64,000 nt of DNA, taken from contig OY987267.1 of assembly GCA_963920665.1 (NCBI GenBank), positions 8,494,001 to 8,558,000 on the forward strand. Direction: 5' to 3'. The position numbers and the translations under genes are program-made. The notes beneath the pieces were generated by a model. That model ran no database searches, had not been told where the DNA came from, and was given only the letters and a program-made list of their open reading frames with translations. Positions 28,705-42,479 of the stretch are shown one piece after another. Within the stretch, counting starts at the first letter, position 1. Every line of letters starts with the position of its first letter. This DNA comes from Straminergon stramineum. Lineage: Eukaryota > Streptophyta > Bryopsida > Hypnales > Calliergonaceae.

Positions 28705-29030
28705 GGTAATGATACCTAAAAGTGACTTTTTCTGGTCTCACTTCTTCGAAAAAATTAATGAATTTTTAGAGAATTCCAGAATAATGCAATTCAAATAGTT
28801 TTGTAATTTTTTGTGTTCTAATAATATTTTACGAATTTTCAAAGTTGGGAACATGGGGTAACCCATACATGATACTAGACTCATGATTGCATGTCCTTGA
28901 AGAAAGAAGTATCTCAATTTTCATTGGTTGCTTAAAAAAAACTCTTCAACTCTCATTGGTTGCTTTTGAAAAGTTGTGGTTTTAAGTTATGGTTGTATTC
29001 ATTCAAGGCCATATTTTAGTTGTTGGGAAT
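28705..29030. repeat. Dispersed repeat R1, copy 2
   Basis: Same orientation and block order as 11030-11345, with shared ATATTTTACGAATTTTCAAAG, CATTGGTTGCTT (twice) and ATTCATTCAAGGCCAT. It marks the change from gene-like flank to AT-rich DNA. Confidence 0.65.
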
Positions 29031-31540
29031 TGGGTGCAACTATTGCAATTGGGCACTTCAACCTTATTTAGCACAAGTCTTCTCGTTTCGTAGTCATCAT
29101 CCAAAACTACTTGACCATCAATTTTTTGCCACTTGGAAGAAGTCTTCTAACATGACATAATCATTCAACAAGTCCATGTGGAAATTATGAACTTTGAATT
29201 CATTCGGTTGAAACACCTAAAAACATAGAATTTTTGGATATGATATGTAATTTCTATGAATTTCCAAACTGGAAGCTCCTTAGGCCACTAGAACTATCAT
29301 ATTGCTAGATCTAAAACTAAAATCACAATAAATTAATTGAAGATAAATAAGGAGACAATTTAATGACACTTTCAAGGGACACTTTAATAGAAGTCTAGGG
29401 ACACTCCTAGGAAAATCTCTTGTGCATGAATGGATATGAAGATGGTTTTAAGTGTTTCTACCTTAATTCTTACAATGTTTTATGTAATCAATGGATCTTG
29501 TGAAGAAATGGAAGTTTGTCCAATTTATTTCTGATTTCAAAATTTAAACTCCGATGGAAAGATTATTAATAATGTTTGACTATGGGAAGTGTGCCATTTG
29601 AATGATTTTACTTAAGACTATTGTAAGATAGAAAAAAACATTTTTCATTAAATAAAAATTTTAAATTGTTTTTGTACATTTTCAATGAATTGTACTGCAA
29701 ACTTTTTAATTTGGGCATTATTGACTTTTTAAAAGAAGAAGTTGCTTAATCTATAGATCACCCTTGTTAAAAGTGTATTTGGGCCATTTCTTGCTATTTA
29801 CTCTTGATGTGAATTTTAGGCTTAAAAATAATGTTTTTCTAAATTTGAGTCCAATTCATGAAATAAAGCCTTGAATAAAGCTTATCAAGTTCAATTTCTA
29901 CTGCAATTGGAAATTTTGAAAAATTCATAAATTTCAACATTTTACAACAATATGAGCTCTAGGCCTATAACCATGATTTGTTAATTATCTAATTTAAAAG
30001 TGATATGGTAATTTTGGTTTATACCATGATGTTACACAATATAATATACATTTGGGGTGAAAATTTCAGATTTTCCAAGTGTTTTTGGCACTGGGTATGA
30101 TTTTTCCTCATTTTCTTATTAAAAATTCATAGTAATTACAAATTTTCTCAAAAAAATTTGAAAATTGTATGACTTCTATTGGACATATGACTTTATATCT
30201 GAAAATCAAATATAAACATTTTCAATCATATCTAGTTGCAAAATAGCAACAAACAAAGTGATGGACGGTGAGGTTTGGAATCAATATATGGTCATAGGTC
30301 AAGCCTTCCAAAATTAAACACTATGGTGTAAGGTCCTTTTTGAAAATACCCTTGATTATAGGGCATAATGTCTCTATTCTAGCCCTTAATATTCGTTATA
30401 GTGCCATGTACAATAAGATGAGAATAATGGTGCCTAATACGATTCAATCAATTTTAAATTTGGATTACCTTAGTGCTTTATGCAGTGTGACCTCCCACCA
30501 CTTGGGCCTCCGTTCAGTAAAGACCCCACTTATCAACCTCATGGAAAGGCACTCACATGGTGGGAGGCTCAAGTGTTGGGGCATCTTGCTATTCATCAAA
30601 ATAGAGTGGAAGCTACATTCAATAAGGGAAAGCTTGTCCGCTTGAATAAGACTAGATAAATATTTGCTCTAATCAAGGTAGTTGCTTTCTATCCACTCTT
30701 TTGAAACCACACATGTAAAATGTGGCCCCATTTTGTCACAACAATACTAACATCCTTCCAATACTTTAATTTGAATGCACTTAAGAATATACTAGCTACA
30801 ACATTAACCTTGCAAGTCACTTCAAAGTTGATAGCATTGGAGTCCAATCATAGCATTTTGAACACTAGTATTTGATCAAAGACTCTTGTTACACCGTAGG
30901 TTTTCATCATGATCATCGGATGAAATAATTGGATAATATTTCTCCAAGATGAAAACTTAACAGATTTTATGACAAGATTCATGACACTAGGTACTTAACA
31001 TAATCGATTAACATAATTATATAAGTTCTCAAAATAGAGCTCATTCTTTTTATCTATAGTCAAATACCTCACAAGCCACTTTGAAAACGGAATATATAAA
31101 CCTACAATTTTTCTACTCCCTTTGTCACAATTTAAGTGTCTAATCATGGGAGTTTTTTTGTCCCAAATTAATAACAAGTGTCCAATGCACTTTGCTTGTT
31201 TAGCAAGTCTCAAAAAAATTGATGGATGAATAATCTTCACCAATTGAAAGTTTTCAACATTCTAATTTGTTCGTTGTCCAAAAATTGGACTTCAAGGCTG
31301 TTAGATGTGAAACATTTTTTTCTAAGCTTTATATACGGATGAGTTGTTGAATAGAGTATAAGGTACTTTGCCCATTACATGCAAAGTTCCCATTGCTAGC
31401 ACATAGGAAATGGGCCATTAAAGTCCTCCATCAATCAATGATAAAACTTGCATCATTAAACTACCACCTTTTTATTGTAAATGTGTATGATGATGTGACT
31501 TTTTAGGCTTTGATGTTGTAGTCATCCTAGAAATATTGTC
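29031..31540. other. AT-rich intergenic DNA
   Basis: No gene recognised. Around 30490-30580 a short inverted pair ACCTCCCACCACTTGG / GTGGGAGGCTCAAGTG may be the ends of a ~90-bp element, but it is too small to classify. Frames at 30340-30645 (+) and 30995-31243 (-) have no known domain. Confidence 0.4.
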
Positions 31541-31554
31541 AAGGACATTAGATG

Positions 31555-31760
31555 AGTACAATGGCCATTATGGATGCACTTTTTGTTGCTTTTAGGATAG
31601 TTTAGAGACTTTGTTGAACCAATTGAGCATCACACTTCAAAAATTCATAGAAAATTCATAATTTGTTTAAAAAATATAATTTCAAATGCTCTTGCCTTTT
31701 CTCACATTTGTCTTTATGTAAAAAAAATGAAAAAATTTCAATAATGCCATGAGGGCAAAT
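31555..31760. repeat. Dispersed repeat R2, copy 1
   Basis: Shares an ordered series of blocks with 47515-47700 and partly with 40855-40995: CTTCAAAAATTCATA, a TTTCAAATGCTCT-like block, CTCACATTTGTCTTTATGT and AAAAAATGAAAAAATTTCA. Non-coding. Confidence 0.6.
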
Positions 31761-32029
31761 CAATCATTATGCATTTATGCCTTGTAATGTAATGATTACT
31801 TTATATTCTTATATTGTGAGAGTTGTTCATGTCCAAGTCACAATCTGATTTTTATATAAGTTGTATTATAGAATTGTGCAAAGGAATTGGATCATAGTTG
31901 GTTTTACAACATTCTACCTTAGGACATGAATTTCAACACCATATGCAAATGTGCCAAACTAATTGAACTCACTAAGGTTGGGACACCTAAAAGCATCACT
32001 TTATCCACCATGCATAGTTTTTATTATTA

Positions 32030-32220
32030 GACTAATATAAAAATTACACTCTAATTGACAAATGAAAGGATATTTTAATGCCCCAAAGAATGTATCATTT
32101 GGATATTGTATACAAAAATTATAAAGAGCCTAAATGTTTTTGGTAGATGTTCTAAAATTGTTTCTTCATCAATAAGTAAGCATTGATGTAGGAGATGTAC
32201 ATAATGAGAACATTTGTTCA
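32030..32220. repeat. Dispersed repeat R3, copy 1
   Basis: Matches 42480-42665: TTGACAAATGAAAGGA, ATGC(A/C)CCAAAG, ATTTGGAT, GATGTCCTAAAATTGTTTC (here GTTCTAAAATTGTTTC), then GAGATGT. Orientation is the same. No terminal repeat found. Confidence 0.6.
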
Positions 32221-32839
32221 AGTGGCACTCTTATGCACCAAACACATTGGAATGCCTTAACCTTCAAGTACATTTTTCAAGGGAGAATAAGCAGCCACAT
32301 TATAAGAGGTTTTGTCTCAATAACACTAGCTCACACCTTGTAGTAAGGCAGTTACTCTCTACCCACCTTAATTTGATTGATTAGGAAACCATCATAGTAT
32401 GTACAAGTCAAATAGTTTGAATGTGAGACAAGTGTGCTCCAAGGAATTATAGTATAGCATGTGTGCAAGATATTTTGGATGTAATGTCATTTAAGGGAAG
32501 GTCAAATTAACCAGCCCTTGAAAAAGATGACATTTACTATGTGGATTATGAATGGTTTCAAGAACTTACTACCAAAGCTACAAGAAATGGATGAAGTACA
32601 TCTAAGTATGTTGAAAAAGCAATTTTTTTTTATTCTTTAATAATGGAACTAGCATTGTCACTCCGGTGCTTCATGGTTATTGTGCAAGGTTGTGAATGAT
32701 TTCATGTAGCAATGGGAAGAAATTGAAAACTTGCCATAATGAAGATTTTTTTGTCTAAATTCTATTCATGCCATAATTTATTTAGAAAAAAAGTTCAAAA
32801 CTACCATACATCAACCTTCCTCCCAAGGACTCTTTGGGG

Positions 32840-33884
32840 TTAACCCCTATTGGTTTTTTACTATGTTTTCACCAAAAACATTCCAAAACTGCCATTTCTA
32901 GAATAAGTACCAAATTTTAGAAAAAAAAAATTTTGGACTTATGTAACCACAGGATCTTATAGTAAACTAATTTGAATAGATGTGGAAAATATTTCAGAAA
33001 ATTCCACCATGTAGATTGCAAGATATTAACATTTGAATTGACAAATTCTTTTTTTGGGCCCTGCAAAAAAATGGGCAGTTGTTCTTCATGAGGTCACATT
33101 TGCATGAAAAATTGTCCAAAATGGTTGTGTGTCTTTGGATTCATTCTTCAAGGCAAGTTGGCTACATCCTTGAAAAAATTCACATCATTTGGAATCATAC
33201 AACACATAGGAAAAAAATAGTAACTAAGTAGAAAGAAGTAGAGAATGATTCAAAATACTAAATTGTTAAGAATTTAGTTATGGAATGGAAAAATACTAAT
33301 TCCAATGGTGATAATGTAGCAATAAACAATCTACATCCAAAAAATTTATTTTTTTCCAAAATATTGGAAATTGAGATAAATAAAGGATCTCAAATTTATT
33401 TTAGAACAGAGAATCCATAAATGCCCACAAATTAAAACTCCTCTTAACTTTTGACTCATTGATCAAAATAGAATGATTCAAAGCTTTCCATGTATATATA
33501 AATCTAAAAAACTAATATTAAATTTTTTTCTTAAAAAAGTGATGTTTTTTTACCTATATGGATTGCCTAAGTTGGAAAAGAAACTACATATTATACAATA
33601 ACTTTTTAACCATGTAGTCAAAAGTTATGAAAATTGTTGGGCTTTAAAGCTACTCCTTGACCATATGTAGTAAAAAAATTCAAAGAATTTATTTTTTAAT
33701 TCCGTCTGTAGTGAGTTGCCCAAAAATATCTATGTTGCCAAAAAAACATTGTTTGGGACTTTTAGGATTTAGGGTTAAAGGAGGGGGTGCATGTACTCAA
33801 AATAGTTTGTGTACATCAAGCTCCCTTTGGTTGGGAGCCGAGAAATTACTTTTGCCAAATACCCCAAGGACTCTTGAGGATTAA
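32840..33884 (+). mobile_element. Family A TTAA element (1045 bp)
   Basis: Begins TTAACCCCTATTGG and ends CTCTTGAGGATTAA. The interior follows the order of the complete copy at 45640-46571: CCAAAACTGCCATTTCTAGA, GATCTTATAGTA, a GATGTGGAAAATATTTCAGA block, GCAAGATATTAAC, GTAGAGAATGA.., AGAATGATTCAAAGCTTTCC. Just left of it the bases GGACTCTTTGGGGTTAA look like the right end of another element sharing the same TTAA. Confidence 0.65.
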
Positions 33885-34485
33885 AGAGGTTTGAGTGTAG
33901 CATTATATAATCAAGCAATAGTCCTCCCCATGCTAGGAAGGAAGGACGTTTAGTTAATTCAAAGATTGGAGTTGGCTGAGGAGTCATAGAAGACACTTGA
34001 GAAGACAATTTTGTTTATTGTAGGGGGCATCTTTTCAAGGATGCAAATTGCAAAAGGTCCCCATATGTCATTGGTGAACAATGTTATGAGTGTTAAATAA
34101 ATAACTACACATAAAATCATCTGAAGAAGCTTTGTGGCATAACCAAAATGCTCTAGAAAATGAACAACAATTTTTGCACATTAGTGCAAGAATGTGAATC
34201 AAATGTAAGTGGTTCCGTAATTTTTGAAAGCACTATGAATTAGTTACAAATTTTCAAAGATGCAAGGTATAGGAGGCTAAAAGTGTAATGTAGGTGACGC
34301 AAAAATCCATCACCACTTAGGGTATTCTCCCTATTCAATTTCCTTTCAAAAGTACAGGTGAGTTTGTGGGAGTGGTTGATTTTAGGTGTAATTACTTTAG
34401 AATCAAAACATGTCATAGAAAAGAAGTCAGGACAAAACAAAGTATGCCCCAAACCAACTACTTCTAAGGTCGCCACATAGTACTA
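33885..34485. other. Intergenic DNA, nothing recognised
   Basis: No gene or element is supported between the TTAA element and the tandem array. The frames at 33775-34008 and 34240-34476 on the minus strand look like chance. Confidence 0.4.
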
Positions 34486-34487
34486 TA

Positions 34488-35265
34488 AATAGGGTTGCCC
34501 ACTATCCAAAATGGCCCCCCAACTCCACCGTACCGACACTTGTCCTTCTAATGCTCACCATTTGGAGCATCTTTCCTATTCAATTTCCCTTCAAAATGTA
34601 CATGTCAACATTCAACAGGGTCGATTTTGAGTGTGGTTCCCTTACTCAAACTTTCTTAGAGTAAGTTGGCTATATCTATGCAAAGCCCACTATCCACTAC
34701 CCAAAATGCCCCCCAACCTCTACCTTACGCTTGTCCTTCTAATGCCCACCATATCCGGTATCCTCCTTCTTCAATTTCCCATTCAAAAAGTATTGTTCGA
34801 CATTCAAGAGGGATTGATTTTGGATATGTCGTTACCTTATTATTCAAACTTTCTTAGAGTAGCTATATCCATGCAAAGTCCATTGCCCACTACCCAAAAT
34901 GCCCCCCAAACCTCTACCTTACACTTGTCCTTCTAATGCCCACCATTTCCGGTATCCTCCTTCTTCAATTTCCCATTCAAAAAGTATTGTTCGACATTCA
35001 AGAGGGATTGATTTTGGATATGTTGTTACCTTATTGCTCAAACTTTCTTAGAGTAGCTATATTCATGCAAAGCCCACTGCCTACTACCCAAAATGCCCCC
35101 CAAACCTCTACCTTACACTTGTCCTTCTAATGCCCACCATTTCAGGTATCCCCCTTCTTCAATTTCCCATTCAGAAAGTACAGTTTGACTCTCAAGAGGG
35201 GTCGATTCTAGATGTGGGGTTACCTTCCTACTCAAACTTTATCCAAGTATAGTAGAACCGCCTAT
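34488..35265. repeat. Tandem satellite array, four copies of ~194 bp
   Basis: The block CCAAAATGCCCCCCAA recurs with starts at about 34506 (variant), 34701, 34894 and 35088, so the period is 193-195 bp. Each unit continues with CTTGTCCTTCTAATGCCCAC, TTCAATTTCCCATTCA, AAGAGGGATTGATTTTGGAT and CAAACTTTCTTAGAGTAG. The two middle copies are almost identical; the first and last are more diverged, as expected for array edges. Open frames inside simply repeat the unit and are not genes. Confidence 0.9.
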
Positions 35266-35643
35266 GACCAACCATTTAAGGAATCTGTGCATGGTCTGGA
35301 GCTGTAAAAGGCAATTTTAATTTACAGCCCTGTGGACAAATAGAAATCATGGGCATTGTCAAAGTTTCGTAATTTTATTCCTTCAATTCAAATTGTTATG
35401 AATTTTAGAAGCCAAAAGTTGGGCTGCTCCCATCCCCAATACATAGATTCTTCTATCACTGCTCATCTAAAGGTTAATTGGGCTCGCAAATTGAAGCATA
35501 TCTGTCATTACAGTAATGGCTACAAGATGGTGGGAAACTGAAAACTTCATGGTTACCTTCCAATCATCTCTCTGTTGAATTTCCCATTACCTATGTATTG
35601 ACCATGGGTTGTGGCTGGTAATGGGCAGTTCTACCATAGTTTC
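35251..35643. mobile_element. Possible TIR element (~390 bp)
   Basis: The left sequence TATAGTAGAACCGCCTATGA and the right sequence, reversed, TATGGTAGAACTGCCCATTA agree at most positions over about 25 bases, continuing with CCAACC/CCAGCC. The interior is non-coding. The left end overlaps the edge of the satellite array. A target duplication is not clear. Confidence 0.5.
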
Positions 35644-35649
35644 TAGCCA

Positions 35650-38600
35650 CGCAAAAGCCTTCAGTTGGGAGCCAATAATCATCAGTTCCTTTTGCCAAAT
35701 AAATTACAGATTCGAGGCCCATTTGTCTGGAGAGAGCTCTGTCCGTGCTGTTTGACTGGAGAAGTCAGTGCATCACATGTCCACATGCCTTTTTCTGCAG
35801 TTATTACCCCCTCAAATCATCAGTACTTTACTTTACAATGGACATGGAATGCATGTGTACGATAAATTATCCTTCTCCCTTTGCAACAGACAACAAACTG
35901 ACCAGAGGGTGTGCCAGGGCGGATTTTTTGTAGTGATATTTTTCTTCAAAGAGTGATACTCCATGCAAACAAAAAAAAATTCTCTTAAGCCCTCGCCGCC
36001 CATCACCGTCCAAGGGGACCAAAAGTGTCCTCACGTAGTCTAGTCTGGTGGTCCAATTCAAAGTGCTGTAACTTTTGCATCCAATGTCCAAATTAGATAA
36101 AAACTTGTTGGGAAATCTGCGCTCTCTTGTCTAGTTTGGGTGTTTAAAATTTTCAGATCAATCCAAGATGTACTAATTTTTTGGAAGCCATTTGAAGTTG
36201 TCGGGTTTGATTTTAAGTTCAGTGAACTGCATTTTGATGGATGCTTCTTCAGGGTCTTGTATCTCCTTCATCCAAGGTTTGTTTTCAATAAAAATTTGTT
36301 GGGTTTTGTAGCCCTTGAAGTCTAATTATTGTGGTAAAGATTTCATGCTAATAAAAGATGTTTGGAATGTGTGGGAGCAATTCAAAGTTCAAAATCCGGA
36401 CATTTTTGGATTATCAATGGTGAACTTAGGCAAAGTGTTTCTTCTTCATGCATAGTCCATTTTCAATTTTTTAAAATGGGAAAGTTGTGTATGCTAGTCT
36501 AGTTTGTGTAGTTAAAAATATCATATTGATCCAAGAAGTTATGAGTTATTTAGAGGCATTTTAGTAGAAGGACGTTTGGCCATAGATGTTTTTTTGGCAA
36601 CTTTTTCATTTACTTTTTGACATTTCAAAGTTATTTTGCAAATATAATGAGTTAATTGAATGATATTTTCTTTCACCAATGTATTTTTATGATGGTTTTG
36701 AGGCACTTTACAGTTTAAAGGGTTTTTTTTAGAATAGGTTTGGAAATCGAATTTCACCTCCGAATGTGTTGCTAGGAAAATTTCAGCATCCCTTTTCAAC
36801 ACTAAAACATAATAATCTTGCAATAGATCTATGTTGCCAAATGACTCCAAAATTGATTCACGTCATCTACAACATGTACACTACAAGATTGTTTGGTTGA
36901 GATTTCTCTAACTTAGTGACATTTGAACTATAGCACTTTGAAAGCAATGATGTTTTCAAACCCCAAAAGGCCCTAGGCCTTGAGGGATTTTCTCTTGAAG
37001 TGCCAAAGCTCTTTTGGTGAGAACGAGAGTATGAATAGAAATCTTCAACACTTGTAGAATTATTAAGGACCATAGTTGTCTTGTCAAACACATTTTCAAG
37101 TTTTGGTGTAGTGTTGGACGTCGGACATTGTGTGTCAAGCTTGTCGCGTGTCAAGTTTTGGTGTCGTAAGGTGTCTAATAAGGTCATCATTGCCAACTAA
37201 GACAATTTGAAATCTCACCATAATTATGAGCTAAAATTTTGAATGTAATCTGTATAAATCAAATTGACACACTTCACTAAAATGAAACTTAAATATGTCA
37301 AATCATAAATGGGGGAAATTTTATTTGAAAGTCAACCTTCAAGTTGACTTTATTGGACATTGTGAGGGCTCTACTAGACGTCGTATGATGTCAAGTTATC
37401 GTGATGTCACTATGTCTGGGAAGAAAATCAAATTGAGGACAAAGGAGTCGAATTGGAGAAAGAATAATTGTACCATATTAGAGAATGTGTTATATATAGA
37501 CAATGCATAAGCAAAAAATTAGGACAATCTATTGAATTAGCAAAGATGCAACTATGTTTCTTCTATGATTGAACAACAATTATATAGGGGGCAGTTGAAG
37601 CCAACATCTACAACAAAAGATTGGAAAAAAAACTTAGAAAAATAAATTGATTACAATGCATGAAAGTATTGAAAACATTGCTATACATAGTTATACATGT
37701 TGTATTTCTTTACACCGAACTTCTTTCCTAAAAGTGTCTGTCTATTTGTCCTTTCTTTGTGTTAGCTCCCCCCCTCCCAAAATGGCCCCAATGCTATTCA
37801 AGGTGCCACTCGTCACAAAAGAGTCATATCTTTTGCACTTTTTTCCATGTAATACCATACATAGATTGGCAAACATGCTCATGCATAAATGCACATAAAC
37901 ATCTCATGCAATTATATTTTTTTAAATTATATTTTTTTCATTCACTCTCCATTTGTAGACTCCATCCCATTATTTTCAGATTAAGAGTTAGTCATTTAAT
38001 TGTAGAGAAAGTGACACTTGGCCACACCCATAATTAGTGATAATAAAAAATTCAATTTGCTACAATTAATCTAGTTACAAGATATCACTTCCAAAGGGCA
38101 TTGCTCCATGATTATCTAGATTGGTATTGAATAAATTCCAATAGACAATTAAGAATTATCAATGAACCCCTCAAAGACTAGACATTCAACTTTTGAACAA
38201 TAAATGAATACAAACATGACTACAAATATGTTCAAACCATACAAATTTTGGATTTTTTATCCATTTAAATTTATGTACATACTTATGTTAGTTCATTTAC
38301 ATTTGAACAATATAAATATTCAAATTTTTTATTTGCAAACATTGTATAGTTAAAGGAATACAAGTGTATTTTGCTATAAAAAGTAGCATTTCCAATCCAA
38401 AAATGATCCTTCAAAACATATTGAATCAATAGGTAAAACAAAATCTTTGAAAAATACCATATTTCAAATTTAAGATTTTTGAATTTAAAGAAAAATACTT
38501 TGAGTGAGAATTATCAATATTCAATCTACAATAAATTTTTTAAGGAGTTTTCATTTTTTGGTTTCAAATTTATTGAAAAATATTTCTTGGTGTAGTTCTA

Positions 38601-40850
38601 AATTTAATCAAATAGATGTGATCTATATATCATAAAAAAATTGAGTTCATTAAATTATTTAACAAACAAGTGATTAAAAATGATAGACAAGTCTATAGAA
38701 TGAAGGAGACATTGACATTGATGCAATTTAATGGTCTTCTTCACTACTTTATTCCATGTTAGAAAATGACCCAAAGTGAATCAAAGTACCTTTTTCGCAT
38801 ACATCCCATCAACACTTTACAATCTTTATTAGATGATGTTTTGAAAGTAGAAGCAAAGTGGGCGTTTCCTTGAAGGTAACATGAATAATTTTGGAAAATA
38901 GAAACTCTTTAGATTTGTTGTAGTATGACCTCATTGCCTCAATAAGAGTCTTGAATTTTCTTGAAAATTCCAAAGAAAAAAATTCATTGGAAATATCTCA
39001 AATACAATCAAAGATTACCACAGGGGATCAAAAATTGCAAAAGTTGTATACAAAGCTTGAGTAAATATAATTCATGAAGCTTAGTAGCTTCTAATCTCTT
39101 GTCCTCAAACAAATTTGACCTCAAATCTGATCACTTTAATTTACAATACTATCTCCTACACAATTATGCTTCTATTTTTTGAAACCAAGCATTTTCAAAT
39201 TATTGGGCCACTTAGTCACCTATAGTTTTGTATTTTATCCTTTATAGTTTTAGTAGTCTATTTAGTCACTTACATTCACTTGTTTATTTGAGTTTTGTAA
39301 TTTGATCATACTTTCATATTTGTTTGTATTATATCAATAGACTCAATTTCATAGCATACTATAATTTCATGAAATACAAAATCATATTTCAATACATAAT
39401 GGGGATGTTACGAGACTATATACAATATATACATATGGTTCCTAAGGAAACTTTAATTAAAGATTAAAGGGCCTTGGTTTTGGAACATTTGTCATGTTTT
39501 TATACTTTTTGTTACCTTTGATTATTATGAGTAATTTGGAGAATGAACAACTGACTCCTAAAGGTAGCATTTTGGAGAGGAATGCAATTTGAATCTTTTT
39601 CAAGATCCTATAGTTATTTTGTTGAATGGTGTAATAACTAACAACAAACTCTAGAAGATAAACATGTTAGAAGCAACATCTATGTAATGCAAAAACCATG
39701 TATCTAGAAATGCTTTGAGAAATCGTAATACAAGTTAGGTAGATTATGAGTCGAGAACCACATTTGTAATATGAAGAATTAGGCGTATTCTTTATGTTGT
39801 TTTGCATATTTGGTTTGAGGTTCATAGTGTTTGAAAAAACATCTCACACTTTTGATGTCATTATCCATGTGTAATTTTTCCCCCACCATAAGGTATATGA
39901 CATGGTTTTCTTAGGAGTTTCAATTATACTATTTGACAAACCCTAGGCACTTTGACAAACTAAGGCAGGTGAAAAACCCTAGGAACTAAATTTTTTCTTT
40001 GGAAATTATAATAAAGTATTATGAGGGTGTCTAGCATGGTTTTAAATTACATCAATTTATCCTATTCGGCTTTGTAAGAATTAGTCACTTACATAATTTT
40101 TTTTGTGAACAAATCTACTTTTTGCCTCTACTTTGATTCTTATGAATGAATAAAAATGCATAAAATGACATGAATTTTATTTCAATGTTTTCTTTTTATG
40201 TCCTATGTACATATGTACTTTTGACCACTATGTGTTGGAGTTTTGCATGGGTTATATGTAGCTCAAATATATTTCAATCTATGTGCTCATGCATAGAAAA
40301 GAGGTCATAGGCAAGAAGCTACGATGTGAAAATATGGTTTGAAAAGTCTATTTCGGCACCTCCTTGTGCACAGAGCTTCACACAAGATATAGATGAATTT
40401 TGTTCATTTTTTCATGAAAATAGATAGTTGACCATTCTTAAGCTATTTTTTTGTTCTCAAGTGACTATAGGAACAATATAAATGGTCAAACAATCATGTG
40501 TATATATATATATAATAGGGACCATGGCAATGGTCTACTCAAGTTCTTAACTTCTAAGGGACAAATAGTTTGTGAAATGACAAAACAAAATTTGGGTAGG
40601 TACCAATTAAGTCAACTTTGAATATGGATTTCATCAAAAATTGAACACTAGATGCAAAAATATATCCCCCTCTTAATAAATTTTTTCTTTTTTGATCAAA
40701 TGTCCAAAACAAAAGTTATGATGACGAAAAAAAGTTGAAAAGGATGAATATCTTCAAGCAACATGCATTTTCCATTTTTACACAAGTATCATGTCCATTA
40801 TAAACGTCCTTTATGTTGGTTTTCATAGGACAACATATCTTACTTGGGCT
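35650..40850. other. Intergenic DNA, first mixed then AT-rich
   Basis: 35650-36060 is an isolated island of moderate GC with no recognised gene. Around 36115-36200 and 36480-36565 two diverged direct copies contain GTCTAGTTTG.GT..TTAAAA and GATCCAAGA. From 37200 to 40850 the DNA is AT-rich, with a TA dinucleotide run at about 40500-40515 and no gene. Confidence 0.4.
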
Positions 40851-40854
40851 ACTT

Positions 40855-40995
40855 CAACACTCCACTTCAAAAATTCATAACAAATTCAGACTTTCCGAGA
40901 AATGCTTTAATTTCAATTCGGCAATTACACTCTCTCTTGCGTTTGTCCATATGTCAAGAATGAAAATGAAAAAAAATGGAAAAAAATTTAATTTT
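40855..40995. repeat. Dispersed repeat R2, partial copy
   Basis: CACTTCAAAAATTCATAACA, then a CTCTCTTGCGTTTGTCCATATGT block and AAAATGAAAAAAAATGG follow the order seen at 31555-31760 and 47515-47700. The match is weaker than between those two. Confidence 0.45.
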
Positions 40996-41089
40996 TTTAA
41001 AATTTTAAATTTTAAAAAATCTATCCCAAATGCAATGATCTCATCTTCCATTTTCCAAATTATTCTACTGTACTGTACCAGTTTGAACA

Positions 41090-41450
41090 TCTGCTATCCA
41101 ATTGCCTTTCTGGCCGTTCTGGGCCGCTACAGTAAGTTACCGTAGTAGTACCGTGGCGCTGCTGTCAGTGTATCCCCACCGGGCTTCAGTTTGTCAAGGG
41201 GCAGGCACCGACTCCTCAGTTTTGTCGGTCCTGTTCCTGATTTCCAGTAATGGCCAAATATGTTTTTTTAATTTTGAATGCCGTATTTGGGGTGTCTAGG
41301 AATATTAATAAGCATAATTTTATCAACAATGGCAAAGGGGTGCAGTGGGACAGCTGCCAATGCCCCCATGAGTCTTGTGTAGAAAGAATATTAAGCGAAA
41401 TGCGGCTGGAATATTGTACATTAAGAGGAATCAAGTTATCATAGAAAGAT
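41090..41450. other. Isolated GC-richer island
   Basis: About 350 bases with near-genic composition stand alone in AT-rich DNA, including GCCGCTACAGTAAGTTACCG. Frames on both strands are short and unknown. It could be a lost gene fragment or part of an element. Confidence 0.3.
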
Positions 41451-41561
41451 TCCACGGAAGCAAAGTCCACATGTTTCATATTTTCACTCTATGTTAAGTT
41501 TTCTTTTAACTCAAGTATTAGTGTGTATGTATTTCAAGGATACATTGAACGTACTACTACA

Positions 41562-41840
41562 ACATTGTTAGTGGTATCTATACCTTAAGTTAGGTTGTTT
41601 GTTTTGTTTTGTTTGTTATGGTGAGATCTCCTCAACCGTGTGTCCCTTGGGCTTCTGCTCAGGATTGATGGAAAGTTCTCATCGAGGAGGGGTGCACACG
41701 CTTTGTTCTATGGCGTTTGGACTTATAATGTGAAAGTTATTGAATTTCTAAGTATTTATATATAAAAATATTAAAAAATCACTTTTATGTTTCTTTTCGA
41801 TGTGGCAATGATATTGGGCACACTAGTCCACTTCAAGGTA
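41562..41840. repeat. Dispersed repeat R4 with an unoccupied TTAA site
   Basis: Contains ATACCTTAAGTTAGG at 41581 followed by GTTTTGTTTGTTATGGTGAG and further blocks (GGAAAGTTCTC, GTGAAAGTTATTGAATTTC, GTGGCAATGA, GGGCAC) that also follow the element at 46571. It is thus the same repeat as 45616-45643 plus 46568-46800, but with no insertion at the TTAA. Confidence 0.8.
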
Positions 41841-42479
41841 AGTTAGGAGCACCTCCCAAACCATCACTTTTTGCTCTTGAGCCTAGTTATTATTATTAGA
41901 TTGGTTAAATGAGGTAGAACAACCTACAACCACTCATATTTACAATCCGGGTATCTTTTGCAATGAGTTGATTGTTGCCAATATTTTTTAGAGAAAGAAT
42001 TAGTTGAATTGACTAAAATATTAATCATATTGATCATATTAATCTCATATTAAAAACTTAAATTGATATGAATTTTCAAACCAAAAATATAAAATTGTTA
42101 GTAGGTGGGGGTCATGACCATCTTAAAAAGGTTCAAAATTAGCTACCTAACACCCTAATCCTTTTTGATGAATGATGATAAAAGTACAAGTTCAACATTC
42201 TAAAAGCACCTTCTTTATTGTTTGAAAATTATTTTGACAAGTATTTATTTTTTACAATTAAGTCTACATAAACCAGCATTATTAAACCACATCTTCACCA
42301 ACATTAAACCATTCATAAATTTATGTAAACTTGGTGCCATTGCTTACCCAAAATACATGATTTTCACACTTTGCAAAAATGGGTGGGAGATTGGCGCAAT
42401 TGGGAGGATCCTATATATAGACGGTGGAATTAGGTGATTGATGGCATTGGGCTAATTGACTCTATTTATACTTTCTTAT

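Noticed and set aside
34631..35130. Repeated open frames with the same peptide
   Set aside because: They are the ~194-bp satellite unit read in one frame; the reading is interrupted between units and has no start or domain logic.
34488..35265. CRISPR-like array
   Set aside because: The whole unit is repeated, without short repeats separated by unique spacers, and the genome is eukaryotic.
40813..41145. 110-codon frame
   Set aside because: It overlaps dispersed repeat R2, is rich in Phe, Lys and Asn from AT-rich DNA, and has no family.
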